DNA of 64,000 nucleotides from Ephemerocybe angulata (GCA_013368325.1 JAACJK010000110.1:1178001-1242000); one strand, 5' to 3'. Shown: positions 10,814-22,624, counted from the first letter of the stretch. The notes: generated by a model not told the origin, from the letters alone. Program-made: numbers and translations.

Positions 10814-11616
10814 TGACTCAAGTGCCAACAAGGCATGGACTGCGGACGACTACCTGGAGAGCTCGAGCACGCACTGTACATCATGTACCACGCGCGCTAC
10901 CGGAATTAACCGAGCGGCCGGGCATGCTTTTCATCCTCAGTATGTCCCCATAATAGGTCGTCAGCGGATTGTAAAAGTAGTGGAGCTCATTGAGACTTGC
11001 ATGGTACAGGGAGACGACGATAGCATGGTCATCACATCCGATTCCCGATCCCTCCACCGTTCAAAAACGCTCTGACACCCAGAATAGCACCACGACGGTG
11101 TCATCGACCACTTCCTCCATCCATATTACCTCGACCCTCATTCCCTCTACATCATCATCGAACTCCACCCTTTCCCCCACGTCGACGTCCGAAGTCGCAA
11201 CCATTCCACCCCACCAAACCCGTGGCAATGTCGCTGTCGTAGCCGGCGTAATGGCTGCAGCAATCGCCACGATATGTTTTGTTGCTGTCATCCTCGTCGC
11301 AAGATGCAAAGGGACTGGCCGCCATCGCGGAGGACGAAGATATTCCGAATCATTACCTACCACCACAGAAATGGCATCTAGCACGACGACCAGGCCATCG
11401 ATATCTACCGAGGTGGGAGAGAGCGTGCGGCAGAACGGCGGTGGTAGTAGTGCAGCCTCGAGTCGACGTCCTCCCCACCGAAGTGGCCGGGCAATATCCG
11501 GTGATAATATCCCGAGCCCGAAGGTATCTGTCCCGATTCAAGGCTCTCCGATCCCTGCGGAGGAACCCCCACCTCAGTATAGTCAACATGACGCAGGTCG
11601 TGTGATTGCAAGCTAG
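10814..11616 (+). CDS. Single-pass membrane protein with Ser/Thr-rich stalk, 5' unresolved
   Basis: Exons 10814..10939 and 11010..11616 join in frame (phase 2) across a 70-nt intron. The first encodes an extracellular-looking piece (AWTADDYLESSSTHCTSC, then FHPQ) similar in outline to the ectodomains of a large agaricomycete family of orphan type I membrane proteins, in which a CxxC and a WH/FH motif recur. Then come a Ser/Thr-rich, likely O-glycosylated stalk, a single hydrophobic segment (GNVAVVAGVMAAAIATICFV, about 11221-11300), a basic cytoplasmic start (RCKGTGRHRGGRR) and a disordered tail ending near a PPPQYS motif. The upstream exon or exons with the signal peptide are not identified, so the 5' end is partial. 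Function unknown. Confidence 0.55.
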
Positions 11617-11855
11617 TTATGAGAGTGGGGGTTCTCTCAGATTACGATTGTATATGGCAAGATCTCCGGAGTTCGGTGCGATTCGCATCGTCGAACGGCC
11701 AAGGACGTTCATAGCTTACTTGTATACTATGTATTACTACTAATTTTTGCGGGGGTAGCACTTGAAGCTTTGAAGCTTGAGCGTGGAGGTTATGTATAGT
11801 TATCGCGAATGTAGAAACGAACTTGAATAGTTATGAGGCTATAGATATATTAACA

Positions 11856-13527
11856 TCAGAGTTGGGCACTATCAGGCTGACACTCAAGGTCCGGGACCTT
11901 CGTGCAATCCAGCACCGCGACCTTCCCGCACGACAAAGCGAGCGAGATGAGGTTGCAACCATTGTTGATCGTCCAGTCAATTTCCATTATTCCCGATGAA
12001 TAGCTTGTGATTGGAGTCCAGGACCATGTTGCGCTCCACGTCTATGCATTCACGTTAGCGAAGCGTGGAAAACACGAGCTAAGTGCGTTACCTTCAAATT
12101 GAAGATATTTAAGCGCCCATCAACCCCACCTGTTGCGAGGAAGCGACCGTCGGGGCTAAACGCGAGGGACCACACGGGACGGCCGTGGTCCGTAATCTTT
12201 GCAATACACTCCCCAGTGACGGAGTCCCATACTCGCGCTGTGGTGTCCACCGACACTCTGCAATGGCTTGTGAGAAACTGTGACTCGGAGCGGCTAAGCG
12301 AAATTATTGACATACGTTGCGATGAGGCTGTGACCTCGGTGCATATTGTAGTGGTAGCGACATCCTCTTCTGCCTGAGACTGGACCCCACTTGATAGCAC
12401 AGATCTTCCCGACGTGACCTAGGAGAACAACTGGGGGCAGAATTCCTCGGTCGGTGCTTGGTATCGTCCAAATCCGACCTGTGGCATCGTTGGAACAAGA
12501 TGCGACGCGGGTACCATCTGGGCTAGCCTCTATTCTATTGACCTCTTCCGTGTGTCCCCTGAATACCTATTAGTATTTGTATCTGCCTACGTCACCTGCG
12601 CGCTGCCTACGTAGGCATTCACGTACCTTATCACAAGTAGGGGCACAGCGTGGTCGACATGCATGACAAGGACTCGCTTGTCGGCGCCTGAGCTACTGAA
12701 GATCTTATCGGTAATCCAGTCCACGTCCGTGCAACCACCTGGTCGTTGGTTAACTCTTCGTGAAATATAAGATGTACTTCAAATCTACATACCTTGATGT
12801 GTCCCAGTGTACTGCCTGTACAAAGTCTTGTGCTCCAGGTCCCAAACACACGCCGAGCCGTCCAGACTTGCTGTCAGAAGCATGTCTCCGCTTCTCGAGA
12901 ATCGCGTGGAAAATATAGCGTCCTGGATCGTCTTTTTCAACTTTAGTTCTACTAGTTAATATATTGAAGCACACCTTATGGACAGTGCCGTTCTCCATCC
13001 ACTTCGTACCGTTGGCTAGAAACACCCGCACTACCGGATCGTAGCATCCAGCAGCGAGCATGCTACCGTCGGCGCTCCATGTCAGAGAAGTGATGTCTCT
13101 CTGCCGTGCGGCAGACAGTGCTCCTAGTCGTGCCTCTGTGCATCCAATTGTGTCCCAGAGGACGACTTCGCTATCCTTGGACCTACGTTGGTTCAAAATC
13201 TGGCAGTAGAGTTAATTCAAAGGTATTCCTCACCCTGTCGCAAGTAAGCCGGGGTGTATGGGGCTCCATGCGCATGTGAAGACCTTTCGCAGCGTAAATG
13301 TAAGGAAATGGGCTAAGCGCAGGGACCTCGGACAACATACTGGAGACTTGTGGCCGTCGAGAATACGCGTTGCTTGGGGGACAGGTTCCGGAGCGATCCT
13401 CAACCCTTGCAAAAAGTGAACCAAATTGTCGGACTGAGTTCACCAACACAGAATGAACGTCAATGAGAAATCACTGGAACTACATCCTGCCACTGAGCCA
13501 TACCAGGATGTCGTTTGGGGAGGCCAT
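11856..13527 (-). CDS. TBL1/Sif2-like WD40-repeat protein
   Basis: Nine exons on the complement (13504..13527, 13341..13433, 13234..13283, 12975..13182, 12793..12931, 12627..12738, 12316..12558, 12092..12257, 11856..12041) give 406 residues, all in phase. The body is a WD40 propeller: VFTCAWSP..PGLLATGSKD, EVVLWD, ITSLTWSADGSMLAAGCYD, AIFSTRFSRSGDMLLTASLD, VWDLE, CTDVDWITDKIFSSSGADK, RGHTEEVN, ASCSNDATGRIWTI, LLGHVGKICAIKWGP, DTTARVWDS, PVWSLAFSPDGRFLATGG. Layout and wording fit TBL1/TBLR1/Sif2, WD40 subunits of HDAC corepressor complexes (NCoR/SMRT, Set3C). Only ~39 residues precede the first repeat, and just a fragment (ILSDNLVHFLQ) of the usual N-terminal LisH region is present. The start ATG opens a 24-nt exon. 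Another WD40 regulator cannot be excluded. Confidence 0.75.
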
Positions 13528-13764
13528 GTTGGTGTACATGGTAAGAGAAGAAATAGAAGTTGAGAGAGCCGCAATTAGAATTGAGGCCGGAAGACCCGTG
13601 ACCGTGTTTTCAACTTAAGTGGCATGAGGGTAGCAGCCTCTGCACGTTCGCCCAACATTGGTTCTCACGTGGGTTGCTTGCCTCCCGATGCAAATTACAC
13701 AACGCCCGGCAGCTATGATACATCGATGACTTGTACACGGGTAGTAATAAAGGCGTCCTCCAGG

Positions 13765-14273
13765 CTAGTGGGATTGAGCGAGGTGATAGTTGAGGTTTCT
13801 TGCGTATCCATTGAGCTGCCTCCGCAGCTCGCTCTTCCTACGCTCGGTCCTTTCGAAATCTATTGTCCACTCTGCGATCTCCCGAACCGTAACTGCTGTC
13901 TAAAAGATGTTAGCATATACATAGTCAGAAGCCAGCTCAGTATTGAAAGATATAGGCGTACCTGCAAACCCACAATGATGTCTTGTAGCAATCTTGCCTC
14001 GCCCACGCTCATGGGACCGAGTTTCTCCCATACGAACTCTTCCACTTGGGCAAGGATTCTCTCATAGACCTGATTGGGCTTGGCCATGCTAGAAAGGTAG
14101 TCTCGATGAGATTTTAGCAGTTGCATAACAGATGTCCGCAGACTGGTCGAAGAGATTTTCTGTCGGAGTGGCGATCAACGATTGCATGTCAAAGAATTGA
14201 GCATAGTCGAACGTACTGCTAGCTGGCTCTCCAGAATACGGATGCGTACGAGGAACTCAGAAGAATTATGCAT
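13765..14273 (-). CDS. Small helical protein of unknown function (129 aa)
   Basis: Complement of exons 14217..14273, 13962..14159 and 13765..13899, all joining in phase 0. The protein is predicted by eye to be almost entirely alpha-helical and charged (ILESQLAKISSTSL, YLSSMAKPNQVYERILAQVE, REIAEWTIDFERTERRKSEL). There are no Cys pairs, signal peptide or membrane segment. I do not recognise the family. It lies 340 bp downstream, in the same orientation, of another small helical gene, so the two may be a diverged tandem pair, although they do not align obviously. Confidence 0.55.
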
Positions 14274-14611
14274 GGTAGGTGGAGGAGGAAGAGTCGTAGC
14301 TCGGTCTTAAAAGGAGTGAAGAGATAAAGTTGAGACACCATCACTGGTTTTCAGCGGAGTTGAATCTGAAGAACAATGGGCGACCACTGACCAAGCAACC
14401 TCCGACGCACATGGAAGTTTATGGCCGCATACGCGTACGGGCTTGCTATGAATAGGTAGGCTGAGCTTGGAGTCGACAATAATTATTCAGATACATTTGA
14501 AGAGGCGCGAACTCGAGTACAGCGCAGGCGCAAATGGAGAGCCCCGCATCAGTTATTACAAACAATGGGAAAAGACTTCAAAGCGCCAAGGATATCATCT
14601 CAGAAAAGCTC

Positions 14612-15066
14612 CTAATGCTCCGGGCGATTCTTTTGCTGTGCAAATTTGAGCTACAAAGCAACAATGATGGAGATATATGTGAACGTACCTGGAAATCTCT
14701 GAGTTCCACCTTGAGCAGTTCGATATCAGGGTCGTTTTCACAGAACCTGTCGTATCTTTCGTACTGCCACTCAAATGGATCCATGGCACTAAATTTTGAA
14801 GCCTGCTTGAGGAAAGAATCGACTAGCTCCAGCATCCCGTCCTCGGCACCGAGATCTCGCGACAAAACAATAAGTTCATCGACAAGTTCATAAAGTGGGA
14901 TGCGAATTGCTGATAGAAATATCGTCTGGGGAATCCCCAAGTGTAGAACCTTAGTACTGTTATCCCTTCCTGCAGAGTTCGCGCTTACATCGATCGTATG
15001 CATCAAGGCACGAATGCTGTTTTGGCAGATTTCAGTCTTCTCTTGAGGGGTGATCGCGTCCGACAT
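14612..15066 (-). CDS. Small helical protein of unknown function (138 aa)
   Basis: Complement of exons 14689..15066 and 14612..14650 (38-nt intron, phase 0). It begins MSDAITPQEKTEICQNSIRA, continues with amphipathic helices (IRIPLYELVDELIVLSRDLG, LELVDSFLKQASKF), and ends shortly after FQLKFAQQKNRPEH. No family recognised. The second exon is only 13 codons and the intron is short even for this window, so the 3' end could instead read on a few codons past the donor. The gene is upstream of, and co-oriented with, the 129-residue gene. Confidence 0.5.
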
Positions 15067-15606
15067 TCCGCTTGGTGGGTGAGGATAGTATTTCGGAGGG
15101 CGTGGCAGGAGGATATGCGACTCTGAGAGAGAAGCGATTTATCTCGAAGGCTTTGTTCAAGTTGAGGCGTGCGAAATTTAGGTACCCTTTCCCGTTGCTT
15201 GTGGACAACGAAAGTTCCCACCCTAATCTCATAGGCCTAATTCAAACAAAGGCTCACCACATCATCGGATCTGAGCGTATGTCACATTGAATGCAATCTT
15301 CAAGGTCCATCACTCAAAAAAGAAATGTCCCCTTCCTCACATCCCTTGCTTTGCGCCAAAGGGCCAACCAAGCGCCCAATAAGCGCCGCTGACAAATTCT
15401 AGCCTGTTTGGTCTTGCTATGCACAAGCTTCTGTCGGCAGATCGGCATGGAGCACAAACAGGGGTCATGTTACGACAACACAGCCTGCGCCTTTCTCCTT
15501 GATACCACCTCCTCATCGTCCTCCGGCAGCCATATCTCACACGCACACAGGCGTAGACCCGCAGAATCAAGTGAAATAGCTTGAAGACACCGGAAACGGC
15601 ACACTA

Positions 15607-16339
15607 ATGGACAGAATCAAAGCTGTACGTCCTATCTAATCTACAGATCTGAGCGCAGCTGACCGAAGGACTGGCGATGGAATTAACTCTCTGATAACAT
15701 TCATTCCGACTCAATATGTGGGCCCCTGATGACTCTTGAACCTCTACCGTTGCTCTACCGTCATTCGTTGCGCCGTATGGCACCCTGAATCACCTCATTC
15801 CGTCGACTCTCCCCCAATACTCTTTCAATTTGGACCTTCACGGATCTGCCTCATACGGCCCGGTTACAGAAACTCGAGGATCTCCGTAGAGAAGGAGACG
15901 AGGCTGTCGCGCGTGCAGAGGCTGCGGAGGGCGAACTGCGCGAGGCCAAGTTATTGCTGGTGCGGCTCGAACAGGAACACAGCAGCTTGACTACCAAGGT
16001 CGATAAGCTGGAGGAAAAGGTGGACGAACAGGCGGAAGAGATATCCCAACTGAAGAAGAAGTCAGTCCGAAGGCAACGAGCTACGGAAGGCTACCATGCT
16101 GACGTCTCCTTTTCTTGCTAGTCTACAGCAATCTACTCTCCGTGCAGAAGAAGCTGAACGGGGAATTAAGGGCGCAGAGCAGGACCGCGAGACCTTGGAG
16201 CATAGGTATGAGGTATGATTATTTCATACGCTGCCTGGAAGATCTACATGACGAAACCCTGCAATAGGTGCTCGACGCGCAGTACAAGAAGGTACAGAAG
16301 GAGCTCGCAGAACTCGAGCAGTCTCTGGGAGGCTTGTAG
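15607..16339 (+). CDS. Tropomyosin-like coiled-coil protein (short form)
   Basis: Exons 15607..15624, 15870..16060, 16122..16212 and 16268..16339 give 123 residues: MDRIKA-KLEDLRREGDEAVARAEA, then continuous heptads to ...VLDAQYKKVQKELAELEQSL, ending GGL. The MDxIK start encoded by a tiny first exon, the LR.E.DEA..RAE.AE segment and the Y..L...YK..KKEL.EL...L.GL tail match fungal tropomyosin (Cdc8 type), which coats and stabilises formin-nucleated actin cables. Fungal tropomyosins are usually about 160 residues, so roughly 38 residues of the middle are absent. Either this is a shortened paralogue, or a small exon inside the unusually long 245-nt first intron was missed. Confidence 0.72.
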
Positions 16340-17324
16340 TATTCAGTTGTGGATATTCCCTTCGATCTCCTTCTGTTTGGATCAAACTTACCCAAATATC
16401 CCCTCTTCATCTTGCGATAATCCAAATACCATTTTTCCTTTCTTTTTCAGAAGCTGAGATTGACTGCAGTGTCGCGATTCTGTCCACGTTGTGATCTTGG
16501 ACGCTTGGAGAACGTTTTACACTGAGAAGAGGTGTGTGCAGCAGGTCAAGCAGCCCACCTTCCAAAACCCATTTATGTGCACAGATACCAGCGCGCGAGT
16601 GGATCAATCTCAGCGCCCGTATCCCTCGATTGGCAATATTCTGGGCGCGAATTTCGATGTGTCGGTGGGTACACTTTGATCAGATTGACATGCCAATGTG
16701 CACCTGTACCTGCTAGGGTAATGGCCGACAGTTCCGCAGGAGTTTTACCGACTTTAGTAACGTGAATGGTTAAGCGCCCGGGTGATGTGCTAGCCTTTGG
16801 AATTTGCCCTCCGAAGGTCACGCATCTGCCGCGAAGTTTGCCGATCAACTACCGGTGAGCTAAAGGGGATTATGGTATCGCCCTGGTGGGTGGGGGAGGT
16901 CGCCTCTTTCGAGGATTCTAGTATGGGCCTTTCATGTCATCTACTCGCCGGTAGTAAACTGCTGCCCCTACATTTCTGAATCGATGCCCACAAGGCATGC
17001 CGATCCGTGGTGCGTGGGGTTCAGCGCACTGTCTTTTGGGGCTACCATAACCGTCGGGGTGCTAATATGTGTCCGAGTAAACGCATTACGGGCACACCCC
17101 TCGCACCCCCACATCCACCTCGCCATCCTTATTACCGCCCACTCCTTTGGATGATTGCCGGGTATTAGCTCGAGCTCGGTATGTTACCGTGTGCGCTAGA
17201 GTGGACGGAAATTACCTGGTACGCAGGTGAAGTATACCCTCCATTACTTACGGGCGCTACATCAGGGTCGCACCTTCTACGAAAATGTCTCCTATAGGGC
17301 ACACAGATGAGCTGGTGAGACTTC
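16340..17324. other. Intergenic, no supported gene
   Basis: About 1 kb with no coding signal. The left end is presumably the 3' untranslated region of the tropomyosin-like gene. The right part is the promoter of the secreted-protein gene. Confidence 0.5.
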
Positions 17325-17331
17325 TATAAAA
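17325..17331 (+). promoter_or_regulatory. TATA box of the secreted-protein gene
   Basis: TATAAAA about 100 bases upstream of the ATG at 17431, followed by a pyrimidine- and A-rich leader. One of the few well-formed TATA boxes in the window; it suggests a strong or regulated promoter. Confidence 0.55.
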
Positions 17332-17430
17332 CCCTGGACAGTTGGAAGTTAATTCCTCAGACTCACAAGCCACCTCACAACAACCGAAGCAAATTCTACT
17401 CTCCTCCCCGTCCTTTGACACTCAAGACAG

Positions 17431-18165
17431 ATGAAGTTCATCATTGTCGCTTTCGCCCTTTTCTCGTCGACTCTCTTTGCAGGAGTCAACGCTGCAGTGG
17501 TATGCGACATCCTCTTCTTGAACTATTCTCGCAAGCTCTGACATGACCTGCCTCAGGACTACGATGCGTACGATATTCGCGATTACTCCGAGGAATTCGA
17601 GACCCGGGACTACTATGGGGAACTAGACAGTCGCGACCACCATGAAGACTTCGAATCGCGCAATTATCTCGATCAAGTTGATATGCGAGAATATGTCGAC
17701 GAGCTCTTCGCCCGTCAACTACTCCTCGAAGACCTCCTCACCAGGGCCATAGCCAAGAAGGCCCCAGCGAAAAAGGTTGTATCCAAGAAGGCGGTTGGCA
17801 AGACCGGTGGTGGAAAGGCAGGCGGGCGCAAGCGATCCAGCCAAGCAGTAACAAACCTCGTATTCCCCGATCCATGGCCGCTGGCTCCCGCAATTCCAGG
17901 GCACCTCAACATCTGGGTGAAAGGGCCGCCGCCCGCGGACCGACTCCTGAATTATGATGAAGATCCAAATGCCACAATTCTGATGTTTAAGGAGGCGTTG
18001 CACACTTTGGGAGGAAGTGAGAATGCGGCGGCGATCCACACCTCGAAGATAGCGGTGGCGAAAATGGAGCTAAAGCATGAGGCGACGGTGCTGCAGGACA
18101 CGAAAACGTTCCGGGATTATCAGATCCCGGACAAGGCTGTGTTGTACCTGACAATCAAGCCCTGA
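17431..18165 (+). CDS. Secreted protein with Arg/Asp/Tyr repeats and a basic linker
   Basis: Exons 17431..17499 and 17557..18165, 225 residues. A clear signal peptide (MKFIIVAFALFSSTLFAGVN) is followed by short imperfect repeats of the form x-x-R-[DN]-[YH]-x-x-[EDQ] (IRDYSEEF, TRDYYGEL, SRDHHEDF, SRNYLDQV, MREYVDEL), a LARQLL-like helix, a Lys/Gly-rich stretch (AKKAPAKKVVSKKAVGK, GGRKRSS) and a more globular C-terminus (NLVFPDPWPLAPAIPGHLNI ... VLYLTIKP). Pairs such as KK and KR could be Kex2-type processing sites. Short acidic repeats with conserved Arg are common in agaricomycete secreted proteins of unknown role. No known family recognised for the C-terminal part. Confidence 0.65.
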
Positions 18166-19072
18166 TCCTACGAACTCTGGAGGTGTGACTGCGACCTGTT
18201 ACTATTTTGTGCTATGCTCTCGTTGCCCGTTTCTTTCTTGCGAATACTTATTTATTCTCTCCTGTACGTGAAATTTCTACTGAAAATATTTATACCGACA
18301 CCCACGTCCCGCCTCTTGATAAGTCTGAGGCATCGCTTGATGAGGAAACTGGCTCGTATCATCTAGCGCACGGGTTTGAACAAGATCGACTTCATCTTTC
18401 AGGCATCGCATCCATGGTCTCTTAATATTAGCCAGCCCCTGTTGTGGCAGCGCCATTGGGCACTCCCACCTCTCCACTATCCTCCTCGTACCATTAGATT
18501 AGATTAGATTCCTTGATCCCATCATGTACTGATGTGGGCACATTAGGCGCCCATTTACGTCCGATCGTCGGGCATACTCCGTCGCTATCTGGGATGGCAG
18601 TACAAGACCCATTCCGTCCGAGTGCATAAGACGTCTTTAGCAGTTTACGGTGTTCTCGGTCGGGCATCTCGGTACGATGCTCGAGAGACGGGTCCAAGCA
18701 GGGGAGAAAGGAAAAACAAAAGAGAGAAATTGCTCAAATATGTACAACTAGAATCTCATGACAGGGTTAGACAGATACCCAGGACTTCTTTCTGGTAGGT
18801 TTTGGTACCACATCTGGGGAGACCTAAGGATGAGATGAGCCTGCCAAAGAAAGTAGATGTAATATCTCCTTGCTTACAGTGTGGCTTCGAGTGCGCGATA
18901 CCTTTTCATTGTAACCAAGTACAACGGCGGAGGTATTGGGACCCACAGTTCGAAGATCAAGTAGTCTCGTCGACAATTGGGGCTGTATTTTTGACTCTCC
19001 TTGACAACGGGGAAAGCCTCATTTATGTCCTGCTATAAGTTCAAGAGAAGAATCAAATAAGCGACCTCCTTC
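18166..19072. other. Intergenic, no supported gene
   Basis: About 900 bp without coding signal; contains a short (ATTAG)n run near 18,495. Presumably the terminator of the secreted-protein gene and the promoter of the next gene. Confidence 0.45.
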
Positions 19073-20118
19073 ATGCCACCCAGCCATTTGAAACTACGCT
19101 CAAGCTCTGATATGTCCACTCCTACCTCCCAACCCAGCAGAAAATCCAGCCCCTCAACGCCAAAGCAAGGGACTCAAACCACGCAATACGAAAGCCGCGA
19201 GCTAACAGTGCTTCAAGCCATCCTCTCCGAAATCAGAGGAACCTTATGCACCATCCGGACCTTGATCTCCGTAGGCCTCCTCGCTTCAGAAAGCTTCACC
19301 AATTGGGTTTCTTACTGCAAAACATTGACTATAGGAGCTCGAAGCATCAACGATGCGCGACAGGTGCGCACCCATCGTAAGCGCCCTCGTCTCACTGAGG
19401 CGGGCATTCCTAGAGGCCATAGCACTCACATCACCCGAAACCCTCCTCCTGAGCGGTATTCCTCACAGCGTCACAAGGTAAACAAAGCCCTTACAATCCC
19501 AGTGCTTCAACGGCTTAAGCTCAACCGCACCCCTCCTTATCCTAATAGAGCGTTCCGCAAAGCTGAGGTCATAATAACCGGCATCTGCAACAGCCGCCTG
19601 CGCCCCCTAGGCGCATGGACGGCGCTGGCTGTGAAGTGCAAGTCGCAGGTCAACACCTTCGTGGAGGAGCTGAATACACTCGAGGTGCGCCACACAGCCA
19701 ATTCGGACACACACAGACCCACTCACCCACCACTTGCCTTGTTTAGGATATGGCGATCGGAGATTTTGTCGAGAGAAGGAAGAGGGAGTTGGCAGAGGCG
19801 GAGGCAGAGCCCGCAGAGCCCGCAGAAGAGGCGCTCCGGCGAGAATCTGAGTTGTCGCATAATACTGAATGGGATGAGGAAGAGGAAGGGGAGGAAAAGG
19901 AGGAAGAAGATTGGATAACTTCTAGCACTGAGTCAGTGGCTGGCTCGTCTTCGGTTGGTAGTGCACCTGAGGACGACGTGTCATTGGTTGATAGTATTCC
20001 GAGGACGAGATACCCTGGGATGGATTGGCCCATCTGTGCACCCTCCGCCTCAACCTGCCCTGCCGATTTCGATAACGAGTTGAGGGGTGATTGCTGGTAT
20101 CACAATTGTAGCCTATGA
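19073..20118 (+). CDS. Unknown protein with helical core and acidic tail (286 aa)
   Basis: Exons 19073..19363, 19416..19477, 19549..19684 and 19747..20118 close in frame. After a Ser/Thr/Pro-rich N-terminus there is a helical block (ELTVLQAILSEIRGTLCTIR, LISVGLLASESFTNWVSYCK, SINDARQ-AIALTSPETLLLSGIP, FRKAEVIITGICNSRLRPLG, NTFVEELNTLEDM), then a strongly acidic Glu-rich tail (AEAEPAEPAEEAL, EWDEEEEGEEKEEEDW). No family recognised. The second Met at about 19112 is an alternative start. The gene is convergent with dus1, with 122 bp between stop codons. Confidence 0.55.
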
Positions 20119-20240
20119 GTTGACCAGTTGACGTCCTCAATCTTTACACTCTGCGTATCTGAATCCCGTGTTTGTCTATCTATATCTCTGCGAAAGGACG
20201 TCCTCTCTATATGAAGCAAAAATGGCAGGACGCACTATCT

Positions 20241-22319
20241 CTACTGGCTCTTCTTCCCCTCCTTCTCCTTCCCGCCCTCCTTCACAACAACTGGGGGCAA
20301 CCTCCTCCAATACGGCTGCACAAGCCACCACGGATACACCTCCAACCCCCTCTCATCAACCTTCACAAGCTCTCTAAGCGGTACCGTCCCGCCCTTCGTA
20401 TGCTCCTTCTCATCCATCTCCATCCTCCTCTTCATATCCTCGCATATCTCGATGTAATCGCTCAACCAGTTCTTCACCGCCTCGTCCTCCTCTCCCTCCA
20501 CAGTAGCGGATCCTTTTTGGGGCTTAGGCCTCTCCCCAGCCCTCGCCCTACCGAGCGCGTCCCGCAAATCGATCTCGCGCATCAAGGCTGGGCGCAGGAT
20601 CTTGAACAAATGCCCCTTCACCGCACTCACGCACGTCCGCGTCTTGAGCGCCTTCACGATCCTAATATACTCCAGCGCCATATCCGCGACGCGCGGGTGC
20701 CGCCGCAGGATCGCCTCGTCCGACATGTACTCTGGGTGTAGTGGATGTGCGGGATGACTAGGGTCGAGCACAGGATACGTGGTGGAGTCGGACGATGAGG
20801 ATGAGGACGAGGGCTGTGGGTGGGGCGTGGAGAGTGTTGGAGGGAGCCCGGCGAAGAGGGCGGGGTTGTAGAGGTTTCCTTCCGCGCTCATGACACCGTC
20901 GCAGCCGGTCTCTTCGAGGCAGCGCAGGATGTCGGATTGGAAGAGGATGTTGCCGTTTGCGAAGACGGGGACGGACACGGCTTGCTTTACAGCCCGGATT
21001 TTAAGCCAGTCTGCGACTCCCTGATAGATTCGATATCGTGAGCATGGGTGAAAGGCGAGGGGATGGTGAGCCACAATGGACACAATCATAAATTGAGGGG
21101 ACTTTCTCGAGAACACGAAAATAAAGTCAAGATCAGGAGCATAGCAAGGGTTTGGTGGGTCGAGGCGCGCACCACCAGATGCCCTGAGAGCAGTACCTTA
21201 CAAGGAGTGAGTGCCTCAGAGCATTCCCCACGCGGTGATCCGTATGCTCCCTGAACAACTACTCGTTGTCCATAAACGCCACACGGTGAAACAGGGTCTG
21301 TCGGTGCTGTCTCCCGCGCCGTGCAAAGCACACGGCAACACCCCCCAAAAATGAAAGAAAGAAAGGAAGGAAGGGAAGAATGATAAAACGTACAGTATTC
21401 TGACCGCGTTGTTCGCGCAGGCGTCCGTGGCATGTCAGGATCTGCGCTCCGGCGCTTTCGAGCATCTTCGCGTACTCGACGGTCTTCTCGATGGTGGGGA
21501 AGACGCGGAACTTGGCCGTGACGGGGACTGAGAGGTTCTTGTGCAGGGTATTAACTAAACACAACAGTTATTAGCTTAGTCCACGTTAGACGTAAAGGGC
21601 CATCGAAGCCTTGAAACCGTATGCTTGCAATTTGGCAGGGAAGTTGTGTCGAAATCAAGGGTACGGGATCAGCCTCTCCCTGGTTCCGCAAGGCGCTCCC
21701 AGCCAAAATCCCAAGCGTACACCTTCGAGGCGTTCGTACCGAATGGGTCCAAAGTCTTCGTCACGTACTCAGCTTGTAAATCAACTCCCACTCGTCCTGG
21801 AGGAAAGAGCCATACCGCCCCTTCCTCGCAATGTCTTGCGGGCACCCAAGGTTCAGGTCCACAGCGTCACAGTAGGGTGCGACGACTTCTGCTGAGGCGA
21901 GGAGCTGTTCGGGGTCGTTTGCGCAGAATTGAACGATTAGAGGTCGGTCGGAGCTGTCGCCTTCTTCGCCAGAGGGAATGTCGAATTGGGCTGTCCGGTA
22001 TGTTTTGTTTGTCGAGTCAACGAATAGCTAGGATGAAGTTAGGGGTATTCAAAGGCCTTTAGTAGGAGGTAAGGGGTACCTTGGCGTTAATCATGGGGGT
22101 ATAGACGAGCTGGGCTCCGTATTTTCGAGACAACCTCCTCCATGCCTGTACAACAGATGAATACCGATCCAGGCAGCCAATTGAAGACTCGACGGACCTA
22201 CATACCAATTCGCTCTGGTCCACCATCGGTGCTACAACATACTTCGGACTTCCAAGAGCTCGGTATAGATCGTAACCTGTGAGCTTTCCGCTGGCGGTTG
22301 AAGGTGCTGCTGTCGCCAT
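20241..22319 (-). CDS. DUS1: tRNA-dihydrouridine(16/17) synthase Dus1
   Basis: Complement of exons 22206..22319, 22080..22145, 21769..22027, 21394..21554 and 20241..21020, 459 residues. Dus1 is an FMN enzyme that reduces uridine at positions 16/17 of tRNA D-loops. Visible hallmarks: [43 protein letters not shown], the catalytic cysteine (Cys122) in [76 protein letters not shown]. The C-terminal extension ([16 protein letters not shown]) fits fungal Dus1. Intron 4 is 373 nt, several times longer than the others, with a long CT-rich tract; the protein is continuous across it. An in-frame upstream ATG exists 24 codons earlier, so the start could be longer (mitochondrial-type N-terminus), but the shorter start aligns better. 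Confidence 0.9.
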
Positions 22320-22624
22320 GGATATTCCGTTTGGTCTGGGTATTTTAGCGCCTGTTCTGGAGTTTAGATAGGCGCCCAAGGCGCTCTTCAAAGATAGAAG
22401 GCGGAAAATGGTGGTCTGAATGTTGGAGGAGGGAAGAGGCTGGAAGAGGAATAAATTGAAGTTGGACGCGGAAGCAAAATACCGAATTTGGCCTTGTTGT
22501 CCAAAAGCTTCCGCTCTGGCATTTGGCAGCTGCCCCAGAATTTGTACGAAATCTTCTCCAATCTCTACTATCCACTTCTATCAACTCGTTTCATCTTTCT
22601 TTACGCTTCAGTTTGGTTTCAAGT

